Positions 38,146 to 47,519 of a stretch of DNA of 53,637 nt are shown here, one piece after another. Source of the stretch: Polaromonas sp. CG_9.7 (GTDB taxonomy: Bacteria > Pseudomonadota > Gammaproteobacteria > Burkholderiales > Burkholderiaceae_C); NCBI RefSeq assembly GCF_015752205.1, contig NZ_JADOVG010000022.1:1-53637 (forward strand). The letters are read 5' to 3'. The translations under genes were made by a program, and so were the position numbers. Below the pieces are notes generated by a model that saw nothing but the letters and a program-made list of their open reading frames with translations, was not told the origin of the DNA and made no database searches. Within the stretch, counting starts at the first letter, position 1. Every line of letters begins with the position of its first letter.

Positions 38146-38826
38146 ATGCGTCTGCTGCTGGTTGAAGATGAAGCCGAGATGGCGTCGTGGCTGGTGCGTG
38201 CATTCAGGCAAAGCGGCTTCGTGCCAGACCATGCCCCGGATGCCAACACCGCCGAGTCGCTGCTGGCGGGCAATGACTATGACGTCGTGGTGCTCGACCT
38301 GCGGCTGCCTGACAAGCACGGGCTCACCCTGCTCGCAGAGATGCGCAAGGCCGGCAACCGCACACCGGTCCTGGTATTGACCGCCCAGGGCTCGCTGCAA
38401 GACCGGGTCAAAGGCCTGAACGTCGGGGCAGACGACTTTCTGACCAAGCCCTTCGCCATCGAGGAGCTGGAAGCGCGGCTCACGGCCTTGACGCGGCGCA
38501 GCCGGGGCAGTGCGCACACGCCCTTGCAGTGCGGCTCCTTGACATGCGCCCACGGCAGCCGCGCCTTTGTGCTGGCCGGCGCGTTGCTTCAGCTCACCCC
38601 GCGCGAAAGCGCCGCGCTGTCGGTGTTGCTGGTGCGCAGCGGCTCGCCGGTTGAAAAGTCGCTTCTCTCGGGCAAGGTCTTTCCCGCCAACAGCAACGCC
38701 GGCCCGGATGCCATCGAACTGGTGCTCCACCGTCTGCGCCGCAAACTGACGGGTAGCGACGTGCGCATCGTCACCGTGCGCGGCCTGGGCTACATGCTGG
38801 AAAGCCATGAAGATCCTGCGGACTGA
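38146..38826 (+). CDS. tctD: OmpR-family response regulator, TctD-like
   Basis: 226 residues. The receiver domain has acidic residues VEDEAE, phospho-acceptor Asp51 (VVVLDLRLPDKHG) and Lys101 (DDFLTKPF). The C-terminal winged helix ends IELVLHRLRRKLTGSDVRIVTVRGLGYML. It overlaps the kinase gene by 20 bases. In Salmonella TctD controls tricarboxylate uptake; here it is upstream of tctB-tctA and is inferred to control them. Confidence 0.92.
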   Translation: MRLLLVEDEAEMASWLVRAFRQSGFVPDHAPDANTAESLLAGNDYDVVVLDLRLPDKHGLTLLAEMRKAGNRTPVLVLTAQGSLQDRVKGLNVGADDFLTKPFAIEELEARLTALTRRSRGSAHTPLQCGSLTCAHGSRAFVLAGALLQLTPRESAALSVLLVRSGSPVEKSLLSGKVFPANSNAGPDAIELVLHRLRRKLTGSDVRIVTVRGLGYMLESHEDPAD

Positions 38827-40387
38827 CCCCGACCTGTTCGGAATTCGTGCCCGCCTGCTGACCTTGCTGCTGCCCGGCATGGTGGGTTTGCTGGCGCTTG
38901 ACAGCTGGAACGACTACCACGCACTGAGCCGTCAGGTAGAGCAGGCCTATGACCAGCCGCTGATCGAGTCGGTGAACGCCCTGCAAAGCAGCCTGTCACT
39001 GGCGCAGGACGGCACGTTCCAGTTGAATGCGCCGTTTTCGGTGGCAACCCCATCCGGCGACAGCCATCCATTGCAAAAGAAGTATCTGCACGTCAGCCTG
39101 GCACCCCGAGGCGCTGTGCCGGGTGGCGCGGCGGCCTCCCGGCCCGAAGTGAGCTTGCTGGGCGAGACAGACCTGCCTGCGCCGCCGGTTGCGGCCGCCT
39201 CTGCCGGCGCCCCCCCGGTCTGGTATGAAAGCTACTACCGGGGCGGTCCGGTCCGTGTGCTGGCACTCCAGCACCAGGTGGTTGACGGCCGGGGCCAGGT
39301 CTTTGACCTCTTGATTCAGGCGGCTGAAAGCACCGGGGCCCGGGATCAGGCACAGGCCGCCTTTTTGCAGCAGGAGCTGATACGCGATGCACGCATGGTG
39401 GGGGTGATGCTGCTGCTGGTCTGGCTGGGCGTTCGCTGGTCTTTGCAGCCACTGGAGCGCCTGCGCAAGTCGGTGCTGCAAAGCAAGGGCCAAAATCTCC
39501 AGCCGCTGGACACCCGCGAGGTTCCGCATGAAGTGGCACCGCTGGTGCAGGCCATCAACCAGCACATCGCCAGTTACCGCGGCTTGCTGGACCAGCAATC
39601 GCAGTTCCTGGCCGACGCCTCGCACCAGTTGCGCACGCCGCTGGCGATCATGCTGACCCAGGCCGGTTTTGCCTTGCGCGAAAAAGACCCGGAACAGTTG
39701 CGCGAGACCTTGCGCGCCATCGTCATCCAGATTTCGCGCAGCCGGCGCCTGTGCGAGCAACTGCTTTCGCTGGCCCACGCGAGCGACAGCAGCCCGCCCG
39801 CTGACGCGCCGGAGGTCATCGACCTCAACACCGTGGCCAAGGATGTGGTGCTGCAGTACCTGACGCTGGCGCATGAGAAAAATCTGGATCTGGGCTGGCT
39901 GGATGCCGTGGCGGCGGGACTGGCTGTGCCCATGGCGGCCGACGATGCACCGACCTGGCCCCGTTCTGCTGCAGTGCCTGTCGTTCCGGTGCTGGCCAGG
40001 GGCCCCGAACTGCACGAGGTGCTTTCCAACCTGGTGCACAACGCCATCGTGTACACACCAGCGGGCGGGTACATCACCGTGATGGTCAGCACCCACAACA
40101 GCATGGCGCTGGCTGAAGTGTGCGACAGCGGTCCGGGCATTGCCAAGGCAAGGCGCGCTGAGGTCTTTGAACGGTTCCATCCGTCCGGCCCTGGCAAAGC
40201 CGCGCACGGCGCCGGGCTGGGGCTGGCCATCGCCCGTGCCTACGCCAGGCGCAACGGCGGCGATATCGAGCTTGCCGACGCTGGAACCCGCCTCGCCGAA
40301 GGCCATGAGGGCACAGGCATGGCCCCCAGTCCGACCGGCTTGCGCGCCATCGTGCGCCTGCCGCTGGCGTCCAGCCACCCCGGCTGA
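38807..40387 (+). CDS. tctE: Sensor histidine kinase, TctE-like
   Basis: 526 residues. Two membrane helices (about 16-36 and about 195-212) enclose a periplasmic sensor. The H box is ADASHQLRTPLA, the N box LVHNAIVYTP, then CDSGPGIA and GAGLGLAIARAYARRNGG. The periplasmic part is longer than in E. coli-type TctE and contains a low-complexity Ala/Pro segment near 105-145. It shares the operon with the regulator in an overlapping arrangement. Confidence 0.9.
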   Translation: MKILRTDPDLFGIRARLLTLLLPGMVGLLALDSWNDYHALSRQVEQAYDQPLIESVNALQSSLSLAQDGTFQLNAPFSVATPSGDSHPLQKKYLHVSLAPRGAVPGGAAASRPEVSLLGETDLPAPPVAAASAGAPPVWYESYYRGGPVRVLALQHQVVDGRGQVFDLLIQAAESTGARDQAQAAFLQQELIRDARMVGVMLLLVWLGVRWSLQPLERLRKSVLQSKGQNLQPLDTREVPHEVAPLVQAINQHIASYRGLLDQQSQFLADASHQLRTPLAIMLTQAGFALREKDPEQLRETLRAIVIQISRSRRLCEQLLSLAHASDSSPPADAPEVIDLNTVAKDVVLQYLTLAHEKNLDLGWLDAVAAGLAVPMAADDAPTWPRSAAVPVVPVLARGPELHEVLSNLVHNAIVYTPAGGYITVMVSTHNSMALAEVCDSGPGIAKARRAEVFERFHPSGPGKAAHGAGLGLAIARAYARRNGGDIELADAGTRLAEGHEGTGMAPSPTGLRAIVRLPLASSHPG

Positions 40388-40621
40388 ACGAAGCCATCAA
40401 CAGCACGCGCGCAGGGTTCGCAAGGACTGCGTGCCGACCGCCTGCCGACCGCCTGCGGCAAGGGTGTTCACTGTTAGTGATAACACGTATTTTGAGGTCG
40501 TCCGCGCAAAACGAAAGCGGACTGGAAGGCTCGCTCCCTAACATTCCCTCCAACCCGAATGCCTTGCCGACTGCGCCATTGCATGCCCTGAAGGCACGGG
40601 GAAAACCACCAGGAGACCCGG

Positions 40622-40684
40622 ATGACCCACCCCCCCGTTGATGACCACGCCGCACCGGCGCAACCCTGGAGCCGCCTCAAATGA
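40622..40684 (+). CDS. 20-codon ORF coupled to tctB
   Basis: ATG 40622 is preceded by AGGAG with a six-base gap, the best ribosome site in this area. The frame has 20 codons, including a run of seven C giving His-Pro-Pro, and ends with TGA overlapping the tctB ATG (ATGA at 40681-40684). tctB itself has no good ribosome site, so translation of the short frame could open the tctB start. It could be a coupling leader or the vestige of a lost tctC reading frame. The peptide itself resembles nothing known to me. Confidence 0.45.
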   Translation: MTHPPVDDHAAPAQPWSRLK

Positions 40685-41112
40685 ACATGAACAACCGTAA
40701 TTTCGTCAGGGGGCTTTTCCTCATGGCGATTGCCCTGCTGTTTGGCCTGGTGGCGCTCGGCAATTACTCGATCGGCGTATTCAGCCGGTCCGGGCCGGGC
40801 ATGTTTCCGTTGATGGTGAGCTTGATGCTGTTTCTGATTGGCGTGCTCTCGGTGGTGCGTTCGCACTTCGTCGAGGCCGTGCCCCTGAGCTATAACGTCA
40901 AGAACATTGCAATCATCTTGCTGAGCCTGGTCGGGTTTGCGTTGCTCTCCGAGCACCTCAACATGATCCTCGGAATTGTGTTTCTGGTGTTCTGCTCCAC
41001 ATTTGCCGGCACCTCGTATTCGGTGCTGCGCAACGTGAAGATCTCGCTGGGCCTGATCACGATTGCCTTTGGCTTTAAAAACCTGCTTGGCCTTAGCCTG
41101 CCTTTGTACTGA
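40681..41112 (+). CDS. tctB: Tripartite tricarboxylate transporter small subunit TctB
   Basis: 143 residues, four hydrophobic helices, with SRSGPGMFPLMVSLML near residue 37 (the conserved GPGxFP motif of TctB). It is an inner-membrane partner of the TctA channel. Start ATG overlaps the stop of the 20-codon ORF; its own stop shares one base with tctA's start (41110-41112). Confidence 0.93.
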   Translation: MNMNNRNFVRGLFLMAIALLFGLVALGNYSIGVFSRSGPGMFPLMVSLMLFLIGVLSVVRSHFVEAVPLSYNVKNIAIILLSLVGFALLSEHLNMILGIVFLVFCSTFAGTSYSVLRNVKISLGLITIAFGFKNLLGLSLPLY

Positions 41113-42650
41113 TGGACATCCTGCACAACCTCGCGCTTGGTTTTGAAGTCGCGCTGACCTGGCAGAACCTTCTTTATTGCGCCATTGGCTGCACCCTGGG
41201 CACGCTCATCGGGCTGCTGCCCGGACTGGGGCCGCTGTCCACGATCAGCTTGCTGCTGCCATTGACGTACTCCATTCCCACCAGTGGCGCAATCATCATG
41301 CTGGCCGGTATCTACTACGGGGCGCAATACGGCGACAGCGTCAGCGCCATCACCATGAAGATTCCGCACGCCAGCAGCATTGTTGCTTGCATCGATGGCT
41401 ATCAGATGACCCTCAAGGGGAAAACAGGCCTGGCCTTGTTCACTGCGGGCATTTCCAGCTTCATCGGTGGCACCGTCGCCATCATTGTCTTGTCGACCAT
41501 GGCGCCGGCATTGGGGGAGGTGGGTTTCCTGTTTGGACCGGCTGACTACTGTGCCCTCATGCTGCTGGGGTTTTTCTGTGTCAGCGTTGTCAGCAGTGGC
41601 AGCTTGCTCAATGGCATGGCCATGGCCATGGTGGGCATTTTGCTCGGCTCGATTGGCACCGACGTCAACAGTGGCGTGGCCCGCTACACCATGAACCTGC
41701 CCTTCCTCACCGACGGGGTTGGCCTGATCAGCATCGCACTGGGCTGCTTCGGCATTGCCGAAGTGGTGAAGAATCTGGACAACAAGAACGTGCTGACGCC
41801 GTTCAACGGCGAGATCAAGCTGATGCCGACCTGGACCGAGTTCAAACGCATCATTCCCAGCGCCTTGCGCGGCAGCGTCATCGGCTCGATCTTGGGCATT
41901 TTGCCGGGCGGAGGCCCCACCATCGCCCAGTTTGCCGCCTATGCAGCCGACAAGCGGTTCAGCAAATACAAGCACGAAATCGGCACCGGCTGCATCGAGG
42001 GCGTGGCCGGACAGGCAGCGGCCGACGAAGCGGCAGCACGCACCAGCTTCATCCCGCTCATGGCCATTGGCATCCCCGAAAACGCCGTCATGGCGCTGAT
42101 GATGGCGGCTTTTGTGGTCAAGGGCATCCAGCCCGGTCCCAACATGATCGCCAGCCACCCCGATTTGTTCTGGGGGCTGGTGGCCAGCATGTGGGTGGGC
42201 AACTGCTTTCTGGTGATCCTGAACGTACCCCTGGTGCGTTACTGGTTGTCGGTGTTCAAGATTCCTTACACCGTGCTGTTTCCGGCGATCATGTTTTTCT
42301 GCTGCATCGGCACTTTCAGCATCAACAACAGTCTCGATGACATCTACACCACCGCCGTTTTTGGCTTGATCGGCTACATGTTCCTGCGCCTGGACATGGA
42401 GGCTGCGCCGCTCATGCTGGGCTTCATCCTGGGGCCCATGCTGGAGGAAAATTTCCGTCGCGCCATGCTGCTGAGCCGGGGCAGTTTCAACGTGTTTGTC
42501 ACCCGCCCCATCAGCGGAACCTTGCTGGCCATCATCGGCTCGCTGGTTTTGTGGCAGATCGTGTCATTTTTCCGGAAGTGGCGAAAAGCGCCGGACCACA
42601 TCATCCATGAACCTGCAGTCGCAAGCGCGCTTGCGCCACTCTCCCCGTAA
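41112..42650 (+). CDS. tctA: Tripartite tricarboxylate transporter large subunit TctA
   Basis: 512 residues, about twelve hydrophobic helices. Conserved TctA stretches: GTLIGLLPGLGPLSTISLLLP near the start, YYGAQYGDSVSAI, GILPGGGPTIAQFAAY and EGVAGQAAADEAA (Glu and Asp near the channel). It uses ion gradients to import carboxylates delivered by a periplasmic TctC/Bug receptor. No receptor gene lies in this operon, so it must borrow one encoded elsewhere. Confidence 0.95.
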   Translation: MDILHNLALGFEVALTWQNLLYCAIGCTLGTLIGLLPGLGPLSTISLLLPLTYSIPTSGAIIMLAGIYYGAQYGDSVSAITMKIPHASSIVACIDGYQMTLKGKTGLALFTAGISSFIGGTVAIIVLSTMAPALGEVGFLFGPADYCALMLLGFFCVSVVSSGSLLNGMAMAMVGILLGSIGTDVNSGVARYTMNLPFLTDGVGLISIALGCFGIAEVVKNLDNKNVLTPFNGEIKLMPTWTEFKRIIPSALRGSVIGSILGILPGGGPTIAQFAAYAADKRFSKYKHEIGTGCIEGVAGQAAADEAAARTSFIPLMAIGIPENAVMALMMAAFVVKGIQPGPNMIASHPDLFWGLVASMWVGNCFLVILNVPLVRYWLSVFKIPYTVLFPAIMFFCCIGTFSINNSLDDIYTTAVFGLIGYMFLRLDMEAAPLMLGFILGPMLEENFRRAMLLSRGSFNVFVTRPISGTLLAIIGSLVLWQIVSFFRKWRKAPDHIIHEPAVASALAPLSP

Positions 42651-42696
42651 GTGCAGGAATGACATGACAAGCTCAACCGGTTGAAGTCGCCTTTAT

Positions 42697-42764
42697 TACT
42701 CCTGAAATAATAGCTGACTATGCAGGTGGGTAATGCGCAAAAAGTCGATTTGATGCTGAATTAA
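42697..42764 (+). repeat. Dispersed repeat, copy F
   Basis: tattactcctgaaataatagctg, then taatgcgcaaaaagtcgatttgatgctgaatt. Downstream of tctA, facing copy H. Confidence 0.6.
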
Positions 42765-42842
42765 GGTAAAAATTAGGTGTGCCAGCGCGAAGAGGTGCGG
42801 TGTGCCGTGCCGAACATCGCAGATGCAACAGGTGCAAGCCTT

Positions 42843-42899
42843 AAAAAGGCTATTTGTGCAATACCGTCAAGCATCAGGCGCTGCTATTTCTGTAGCAGA
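42843..42899 (-). repeat. Dispersed repeat, copy H, overlapping the Nudix gene end
   Basis: On the minus strand: ctgcta-cagaaa-tagcag, gcgcctgatgcttgacgg, tattgcacaaatagcc. The Nudix stop codon (TAG) is in the stem. Confidence 0.6.
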
Positions 42900-43390
42900 A
42901 CAGAAGGATCGGTGCTGATCACGTCGAGTGGAAAACGCCTGCCGGCCAGGTAGTCTTCCAGGTTGGTCAGCAGCAGGGGGCTGCGGTGCATGTCGCGGCA
43001 GGCCCTGATTTCATCCGCCGTCAGCCACAGGGTGCGCACGATGCCTTCATCCAGCGCCTGACCGGCGACATGCTCGCCCAGTTCGCCGCTAAAGGTAAAA
43101 CGCAGGTAGGTGATGTCCTGCGGTACGGCCTCTCCGGCCTGGGTTCGCTCGAAACGCGAAAAATAAACGCCCACCAGCGCGGTCGGCGTGAAGTGAAACG
43201 CGGTTTCTTCCAGTGTCTCGCGCGCGCAGGCATGGATCGGGCTTTCGCCGGGGTCCAGGTGGCCTGCGGGGTTGTTGAGCTTCAAGCCATCGCGGGTTTC
43301 TTCCTCGACCAGCAGGAATTTCCGAACGCCGTCGAAGTCCCGTTCAATGACTGCTGCCACCGTGACGTTGGGTTTCCATCGTTTATTCAT
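42884..43390 (-). CDS. Nudix hydrolase (NudJ-like)
   Basis: 168 residues from the ATG at 43390 (a longer start at 43423 is possible). Nudix box: GHLDPGESPIHACARETLEE then TAF, matching Gx5Ex7REUxEE with the last Gly changed to Ala, a variant common in the NudJ/YmfB group. Those enzymes hydrolyse thiamine pyrophosphate and nucleoside triphosphates; the substrate here is not certain. The last codons (LLQK-stop) lie in a dispersed repeat. Confidence 0.87.
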   Translation of the reverse strand: MNKRWKPNVTVAAVIERDFDGVRKFLLVEEETRDGLKLNNPAGHLDPGESPIHACARETLEETAFHFTPTALVGVYFSRFERTQAGEAVPQDITYLRFTFSGELGEHVAGQALDEGIVRTLWLTADEIRACRDMHRSPLLLTNLEDYLAGRRFPLDVISTDPSVLLQK

Positions 43391-43442
43391 GCGCGAGATT
43401 ATCCGTGCCATTCTTGACATCACACCAAGCCGTTAAGCGCTT

Positions 43443-44417
43443 TTATCGAATGCCGGCAAAGCCCTGCGCAAAGCTCTGTCGCAAATGTGCCACCAGGCAT
43501 TCGACGGCTTTGGGCACCTGCGCCGACCAGGGCCGCAAGGCATAAATGCGGTTTCCAAAAAAGCCCTGCACCTGCCAGTCAGGCAACACCTGGACCAGCG
43601 GCGGCTCGCGGCCTTCGGTGGCAGGCGGCAGGCTGAAATCAGGCAGCAGGCCAATGCCCATGCCGGCCAGCAGGGCGTCCCGCAGCACTTCGCTGTTGTT
43701 GGCCTTGAGCGAACCGGCGACATGCACGCCCACGCGCTCCACCGCACCCTCCGCTGGTTTGCGTTTCCCTGAAATGCCCGCCGGACGCGCAAACGTCCAG
43801 CTGCCGGCATGGCTGTCGCGCAGGTAAAGCAGGCAGTCGTGCAGTGCCAGCTCGGAAGGATGCAAGGGCAGGCCGCGCCTGGCCAGATACTGCGGACTGG
43901 CCACCAGCAGCGAACGGGTTTCGCACAGCACCCAGGCCACATGGGTTTCAGGCGGCGTGTTGGTGTGCCGGATCGCCAGGTCAAACCCTTCGTTGGCCAG
44001 GTTGATGAAACGGTCGGTCAGTTCCAGCTCGATGTGAATGTCGGGAAACTGCTGCAAAAACGCGGCGATGCACGGCGCCAGGTGCTGCCGCCCGAGCGCG
44101 ACGGGCGCTGTCAGCCGGATCAGCCCGCGCGGCGTGCCGGCCAGGTCGCGGGCAGCGGTATAGCTTTCGCTGATGCGCCTAAACGCCGGCTGCATGTCGT
44201 TGACCAGTTGCTGGCCGGCTTCCGTCAGCCCGACCGAGCGCGTGGTGCGGCGCACCAGCAGCACGCCGGCCGTGCGTTCCAGCTCGCTGATGCGCATGCT
44301 GGCCGAGGCCTTGGACACGCCCAGGCGGCGCGCCGTTTCAGTAAAACTGCGGGTTGCGGCCAGCACGGTCAGCAGGTGCAGGTCGGCAACAAGCGGGGCC
44401 AACTGGTCAGAGGGCAT
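43443..44417 (-). CDS. LysR-family transcriptional regulator
   Basis: 324 residues from the ATG at 44417. The open frame extends to an ATG at 44450, but that would use the palindrome at 44431-44450 as coding sequence. Winged helix: LLTVLAATRSFTETARRLGVSKASASMRISELERTAGVLLVRRTTRS, the pattern of the GcvA/AaeR (LTTR 'RTTR') class. The effector domain has SRLT-type GLIRLTAPVALGRQHLAPCIA. It is divergent from mmsA with 125 bases between start codons and is the obvious candidate regulator of mmsA. Confidence 0.92.
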   Translation of the reverse strand: MPSDQLAPLVADLHLLTVLAATRSFTETARRLGVSKASASMRISELERTAGVLLVRRTTRSVGLTEAGQQLVNDMQPAFRRISESYTAARDLAGTPRGLIRLTAPVALGRQHLAPCIAAFLQQFPDIHIELELTDRFINLANEGFDLAIRHTNTPPETHVAWVLCETRSLLVASPQYLARRGLPLHPSELALHDCLLYLRDSHAGSWTFARPAGISGKRKPAEGAVERVGVHVAGSLKANNSEVLRDALLAGMGIGLLPDFSLPPATEGREPPLVQVLPDWQVQGFFGNRIYALRPWSAQVPKAVECLVAHLRQSFAQGFAGIR

Positions 44418-44430
44418 GGGGGCGGCTCCA

Positions 44431-44450
44431 TTGTTCAGTAAATTGAACAA
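44431..44450. promoter_or_regulatory. Inverted repeat, likely LysR-type operator
   Basis: ttgttca-gtaaat-tgaacaa: perfect 7-bp arms, 6-base spacer, containing T-N11-A. It lies between the divergent lysR gene and mmsA, 13 bases upstream of the regulator's start and about 93 from mmsA. Confidence 0.65.
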
Positions 44451-44542
44451 TGTAATCAGTAATCAGGGACTTATCAAATGGGCATGCGCGGCCTAGACTC
44501 AAGCCATTCACCTGTTCACCCGGATTTACCAAGGATTGCCCC

Positions 44543-46078
44543 ATGACCTATTCGCCCGCTGACATTGCCTCTCCGATCACCATTGGCCATTACCTGAACG
44601 GCAGTACGGTCACGCCCGCCGCCGGCCGCAGCCAGCAAGTCTTCAACCCGGCCACCGGCGCGGTATCCAGCCATGTGGCGCTGGCAAGTTCTGCCGAGGT
44701 CGATGCCGCCGTGGCGTCGGCGCAGGCGGCTTTCCCGGCCTGGTCCGACACGCCGCCGATTCGCCGTGCCCGGGTGATGTTCAAATTCCTGGAGCTGCTG
44801 AACAAGAACAAGGACCATCTGGCCCACCTGATCACGGCCGAGCACGGCAAGGTCTTCACCGACGCGCAGGGCGAAGTCTCGCGCGGCATCGACATCGTCG
44901 AATTCGCCTGCGGCATGCCGCAGCTGCTCAAGGGCGACTTCACCGACCAGGTCAGCACCGGCATTGACAACTGGACGCTGCGCCAGCCTTTGGGTGTGGT
45001 CGCCGGCATTACGCCGTTTAATTTTCCGGTCATGGTGCCGATGTGGATGTTTCCGGTGGCTATTGCCGCCGGGAACTGCTTTGTGCTGAAACCCAGCCCG
45101 ATTGACCCGAGCGCCAGCCTGTACATGGCCGAGCTGTTCAAGCAGGCCGGTTTGCCCGACGGCGTCTTCAACGTGGTGCAGGGCGACAAGGAAGCCGTCG
45201 ATGCGCTGCTGGTGCATCCGGATGTCAAGGCCGTGTCGTTTGTCGGTTCAACGCCGATTGCCAACTACATCTATGAAACCGGCGCGCACCACGGCAAACG
45301 CGTGCAGGCCCTGGGCGGCGCGAAGAACCACATGGTTGTCATGCCCGACGCCGACCTGGAGCAGGCGGTCGATGCGCTGGTTGGCGCGGGCTACGGTTCG
45401 GCTGGCGAGCGCTGCATGGCGATTTCGGTGGCCGTGCTGGTAGGCGATGTGGCTGACAAACTCATTCCGATGCTCAAGGCCAGAGCCGAAACACTGGTGA
45501 TCAAGAACGGCGTACACCTGGACGCGGAAATGGGGCCGATCGTCACCGGCATCGCGCACAAACGCATTACCGGCTACATCGACCTGGGCGTGGAAGAGGG
45601 CGCCGAACTGCTGGTCGATGGCCGCACCTTCACCGGCGCCCATGCTGGCGAAGGGTGCGAAAACGGCTTCTGGATGGGCGGCACGCTGTTTGACCATGTC
45701 ACGCCGAACATGCGCATTTACAAGGAAGAAATCTTTGGCCCGGTGCTGGGTTGCGTGCGCGTGAAGGACCTGGCCGAAGCGGTCGATTTGATCAACGCGC
45801 ATGAGTTTGGCAATGGCGTGAGTTGCTTCACCCGCGACGGCCATGTGGCGCGTGAATTCAGCCGCCGCATCCAGGTCGGCATGGTCGGCATCAATGTGCC
45901 GATTCCGGTGCCCATGGCGTGGCACGGCTTTGGCGGCTGGAAAAAGAGCCTGTTTGGCGACATGCACGCCTATGGCGAAGAGGGCGTGCGCTTTTACACC
46001 AAGCAAAAGTCCATCATGCAGCGCTGGCCGGAAAGCATTGGCAAGGGCGCCGAATTTGTGATGCCGACGGCTAAATAA
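44543..46078 (+). CDS. mmsA: Methylmalonate-semialdehyde dehydrogenase (CoA-acylating)
   Basis: 511 residues. Aldehyde dehydrogenase fold: [18 protein letters not shown] (cofactor loop), [13 protein letters not shown] (NAD site) and [11 protein letters not shown] (catalytic Cys). The [11 protein letters not shown] and GERCMAIS forms mark the MMSDH subfamily, which uses CoA and releases CO2. It converts methylmalonate or malonate semialdehyde to propionyl- or acetyl-CoA in valine, inositol or beta-alanine breakdown. No other mms gene is adjacent. A strong hairpin follows at 46116-46152. Confidence 0.94.
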   Translation: MTYSPADIASPITIGHYLNGSTVTPAAGRSQQVFNPATGAVSSHVALASSAEVDAAVASAQAAFPAWSDTPPIRRARVMFKFLELLNKNKDHLAHLITAEHGKVFTDAQGEVSRGIDIVEFACGMPQLLKGDFTDQVSTGIDNWTLRQPLGVVAGITPFNFPVMVPMWMFPVAIAAGNCFVLKPSPIDPSASLYMAELFKQAGLPDGVFNVVQGDKEAVDALLVHPDVKAVSFVGSTPIANYIYETGAHHGKRVQALGGAKNHMVVMPDADLEQAVDALVGAGYGSAGERCMAISVAVLVGDVADKLIPMLKARAETLVIKNGVHLDAEMGPIVTGIAHKRITGYIDLGVEEGAELLVDGRTFTGAHAGEGCENGFWMGGTLFDHVTPNMRIYKEEIFGPVLGCVRVKDLAEAVDLINAHEFGNGVSCFTRDGHVAREFSRRIQVGMVGINVPIPVPMAWHGFGGWKKSLFGDMHAYGEEGVRFYTKQKSIMQRWPESIGKGAEFVMPTAK

Positions 46079-46115
46079 ACCGGGCAACAGCGCGCTGTCC
46101 GCGCTGGATTTTTCA

Positions 46116-46152
46116 AAAGCCCCTTCAGCTTTTTAGCGGCTGAAGGGGCTTT
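46116..46152. terminator. Strong hairpin after mmsA
   Basis: aaagccccttcagc pairs with gctgaaggggcttt (14 bp, loop tttttagcg). T-rich on both strands at the ends, so it may work in both directions, but only mmsA is upstream. Confidence 0.85.
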
Positions 46153-46315
46153 GTTCATGGGCGCATGCTGTGTTCGGCAAGGTCACCTGTTCAACAAACA
46201 TTAGTATGTTTTGACGGAAATTTACAAAAAATCTCATGTAAGCTTTACGACAGCTGAAAATTCCGCCTGGCTCTTTGTGGAGCCTCCAAAAAAACCAAGC
46301 ACTGAGGAGACCCCC

Positions 46316-47431
46316 ATGCTGATTGGGATACCCGCTGAAATCATGGCCGGAGAGACACGCGTCGCCATCACGCCGGAAACGGCGAAAAAGCTCAAGGCCC
46401 AGGGCCACACCATCCGCGTCCAGTCGGGTGCAGGCGTGGCGGCCAGTGTTCCTGATGCCGCCTATGCAGCCGTAGGCGCCGAGATCACTGATGCAGCCGG
46501 TGCTTATGCCGCCGACATTGTGCTCAAGGTGCGCTGTCCGCTGGACAGTGAGATGGCGCAGACCCAACCGGGCAGCGTGATGGTCGGCATGCTCAACCCA
46601 TTTGACGCCGCCGGCCTGCAGCGCCTGGCCACAGCGCAGTTGACATCGTTCGCCCTTGAAGCCGCGCCGCGCACCAGCCGGGCGCAAAGCATGGACGTGC
46701 TGTCATCACAAGCCAACATCGCCGGCTACAAGGCCGTGATCATGGCAACTGAAAAGTACCAGCGATTCTTTCCCATGCTCATGACCGCTGCCGGCACCGT
46801 CAAGGCCGCCCGTGTGGTGATTCTGGGTGTCGGCGTAGCTGGCCTGCAGGCCATTGCCACGGCCAAGCGGCTGGGCGCCGTGATTGAAGCCAGCGACGTG
46901 CGCCCCAGCGTCAAGGAACAGGTTGAGTCCCTGGGCGGAAAATTCATTGACGTGCCTTATGAAACCGACGAAGAGCGCGAAGCCGCTGTGGGCGTCGGCG
47001 GCTATGCCAAACCCATGCCGCCGAGCTGGCTGGCGCGCCAAAAACTGGAAGTCGCCAAACGTGTGGCGCAGGCCGACGTGGTCATCACCACGGCGCTGAT
47101 TCCGGGCCGCCCCGCCCCGGTGCTGGTGACCGAGGAAATGGTCATGGCCATGAAACCCGGCAGCGTGATCGTTGATCTGGCCGCGCCGCAAGGTGGCAAC
47201 TGCCCGCTGACCGAGCCCGGCCGCACCGTCGTCAAGCACGGCGTGACGCTGATTGGCGAAACCAACGTCGCTTCGCTGGTGGCGGCTGATGCCAGCGCGC
47301 TGTACGCGCGCAACCTGCTCGACTTTCTCAAGCTCATCATCACCAAGGAAGGTGCGCTCAACATTGACCTGGAAGACGACATCGTGGCCGCCTGCCTGAT
47401 GACCCAGGGCGGAGAAGTCAAGCGCAAATAA
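46316..47431 (+). CDS. pntAA: NAD(P) transhydrogenase subunit alpha part 1
   Basis: 371 residues from ATG 46316 with GAGGAGA upstream; the open frame begins earlier, but that part is leader. NAD(H)-binding domain I: MLIGIPAEIMAGETRVAITP, VQSGAGVAASVPD, ILGVGVAGLQAIATAKRLGA (Rossmann) and DVRPSVKEQVESLGGKF. The proton-pumping transhydrogenase reduces NADP+ with NADH, driven by the membrane gradient. The alpha subunit is split into two genes, as in many alpha- and betaproteobacteria. Confidence 0.95.
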   Translation: MLIGIPAEIMAGETRVAITPETAKKLKAQGHTIRVQSGAGVAASVPDAAYAAVGAEITDAAGAYAADIVLKVRCPLDSEMAQTQPGSVMVGMLNPFDAAGLQRLATAQLTSFALEAAPRTSRAQSMDVLSSQANIAGYKAVIMATEKYQRFFPMLMTAAGTVKAARVVILGVGVAGLQAIATAKRLGAVIEASDVRPSVKEQVESLGGKFIDVPYETDEEREAAVGVGGYAKPMPPSWLARQKLEVAKRVAQADVVITTALIPGRPAPVLVTEEMVMAMKPGSVIVDLAAPQGGNCPLTEPGRTVVKHGVTLIGETNVASLVAADASALYARNLLDFLKLIITKEGALNIDLEDDIVAACLMTQGGEVKRK

Positions 47432-47519
47432 GCCGGGCAGGGGGCCATCGTCCCCTGCGCCAAGTCAAGGTCGCGCTTACACGCGCTTCGCAACCCCGTT
47501 CAAGCCCAAGGAGAAGACC

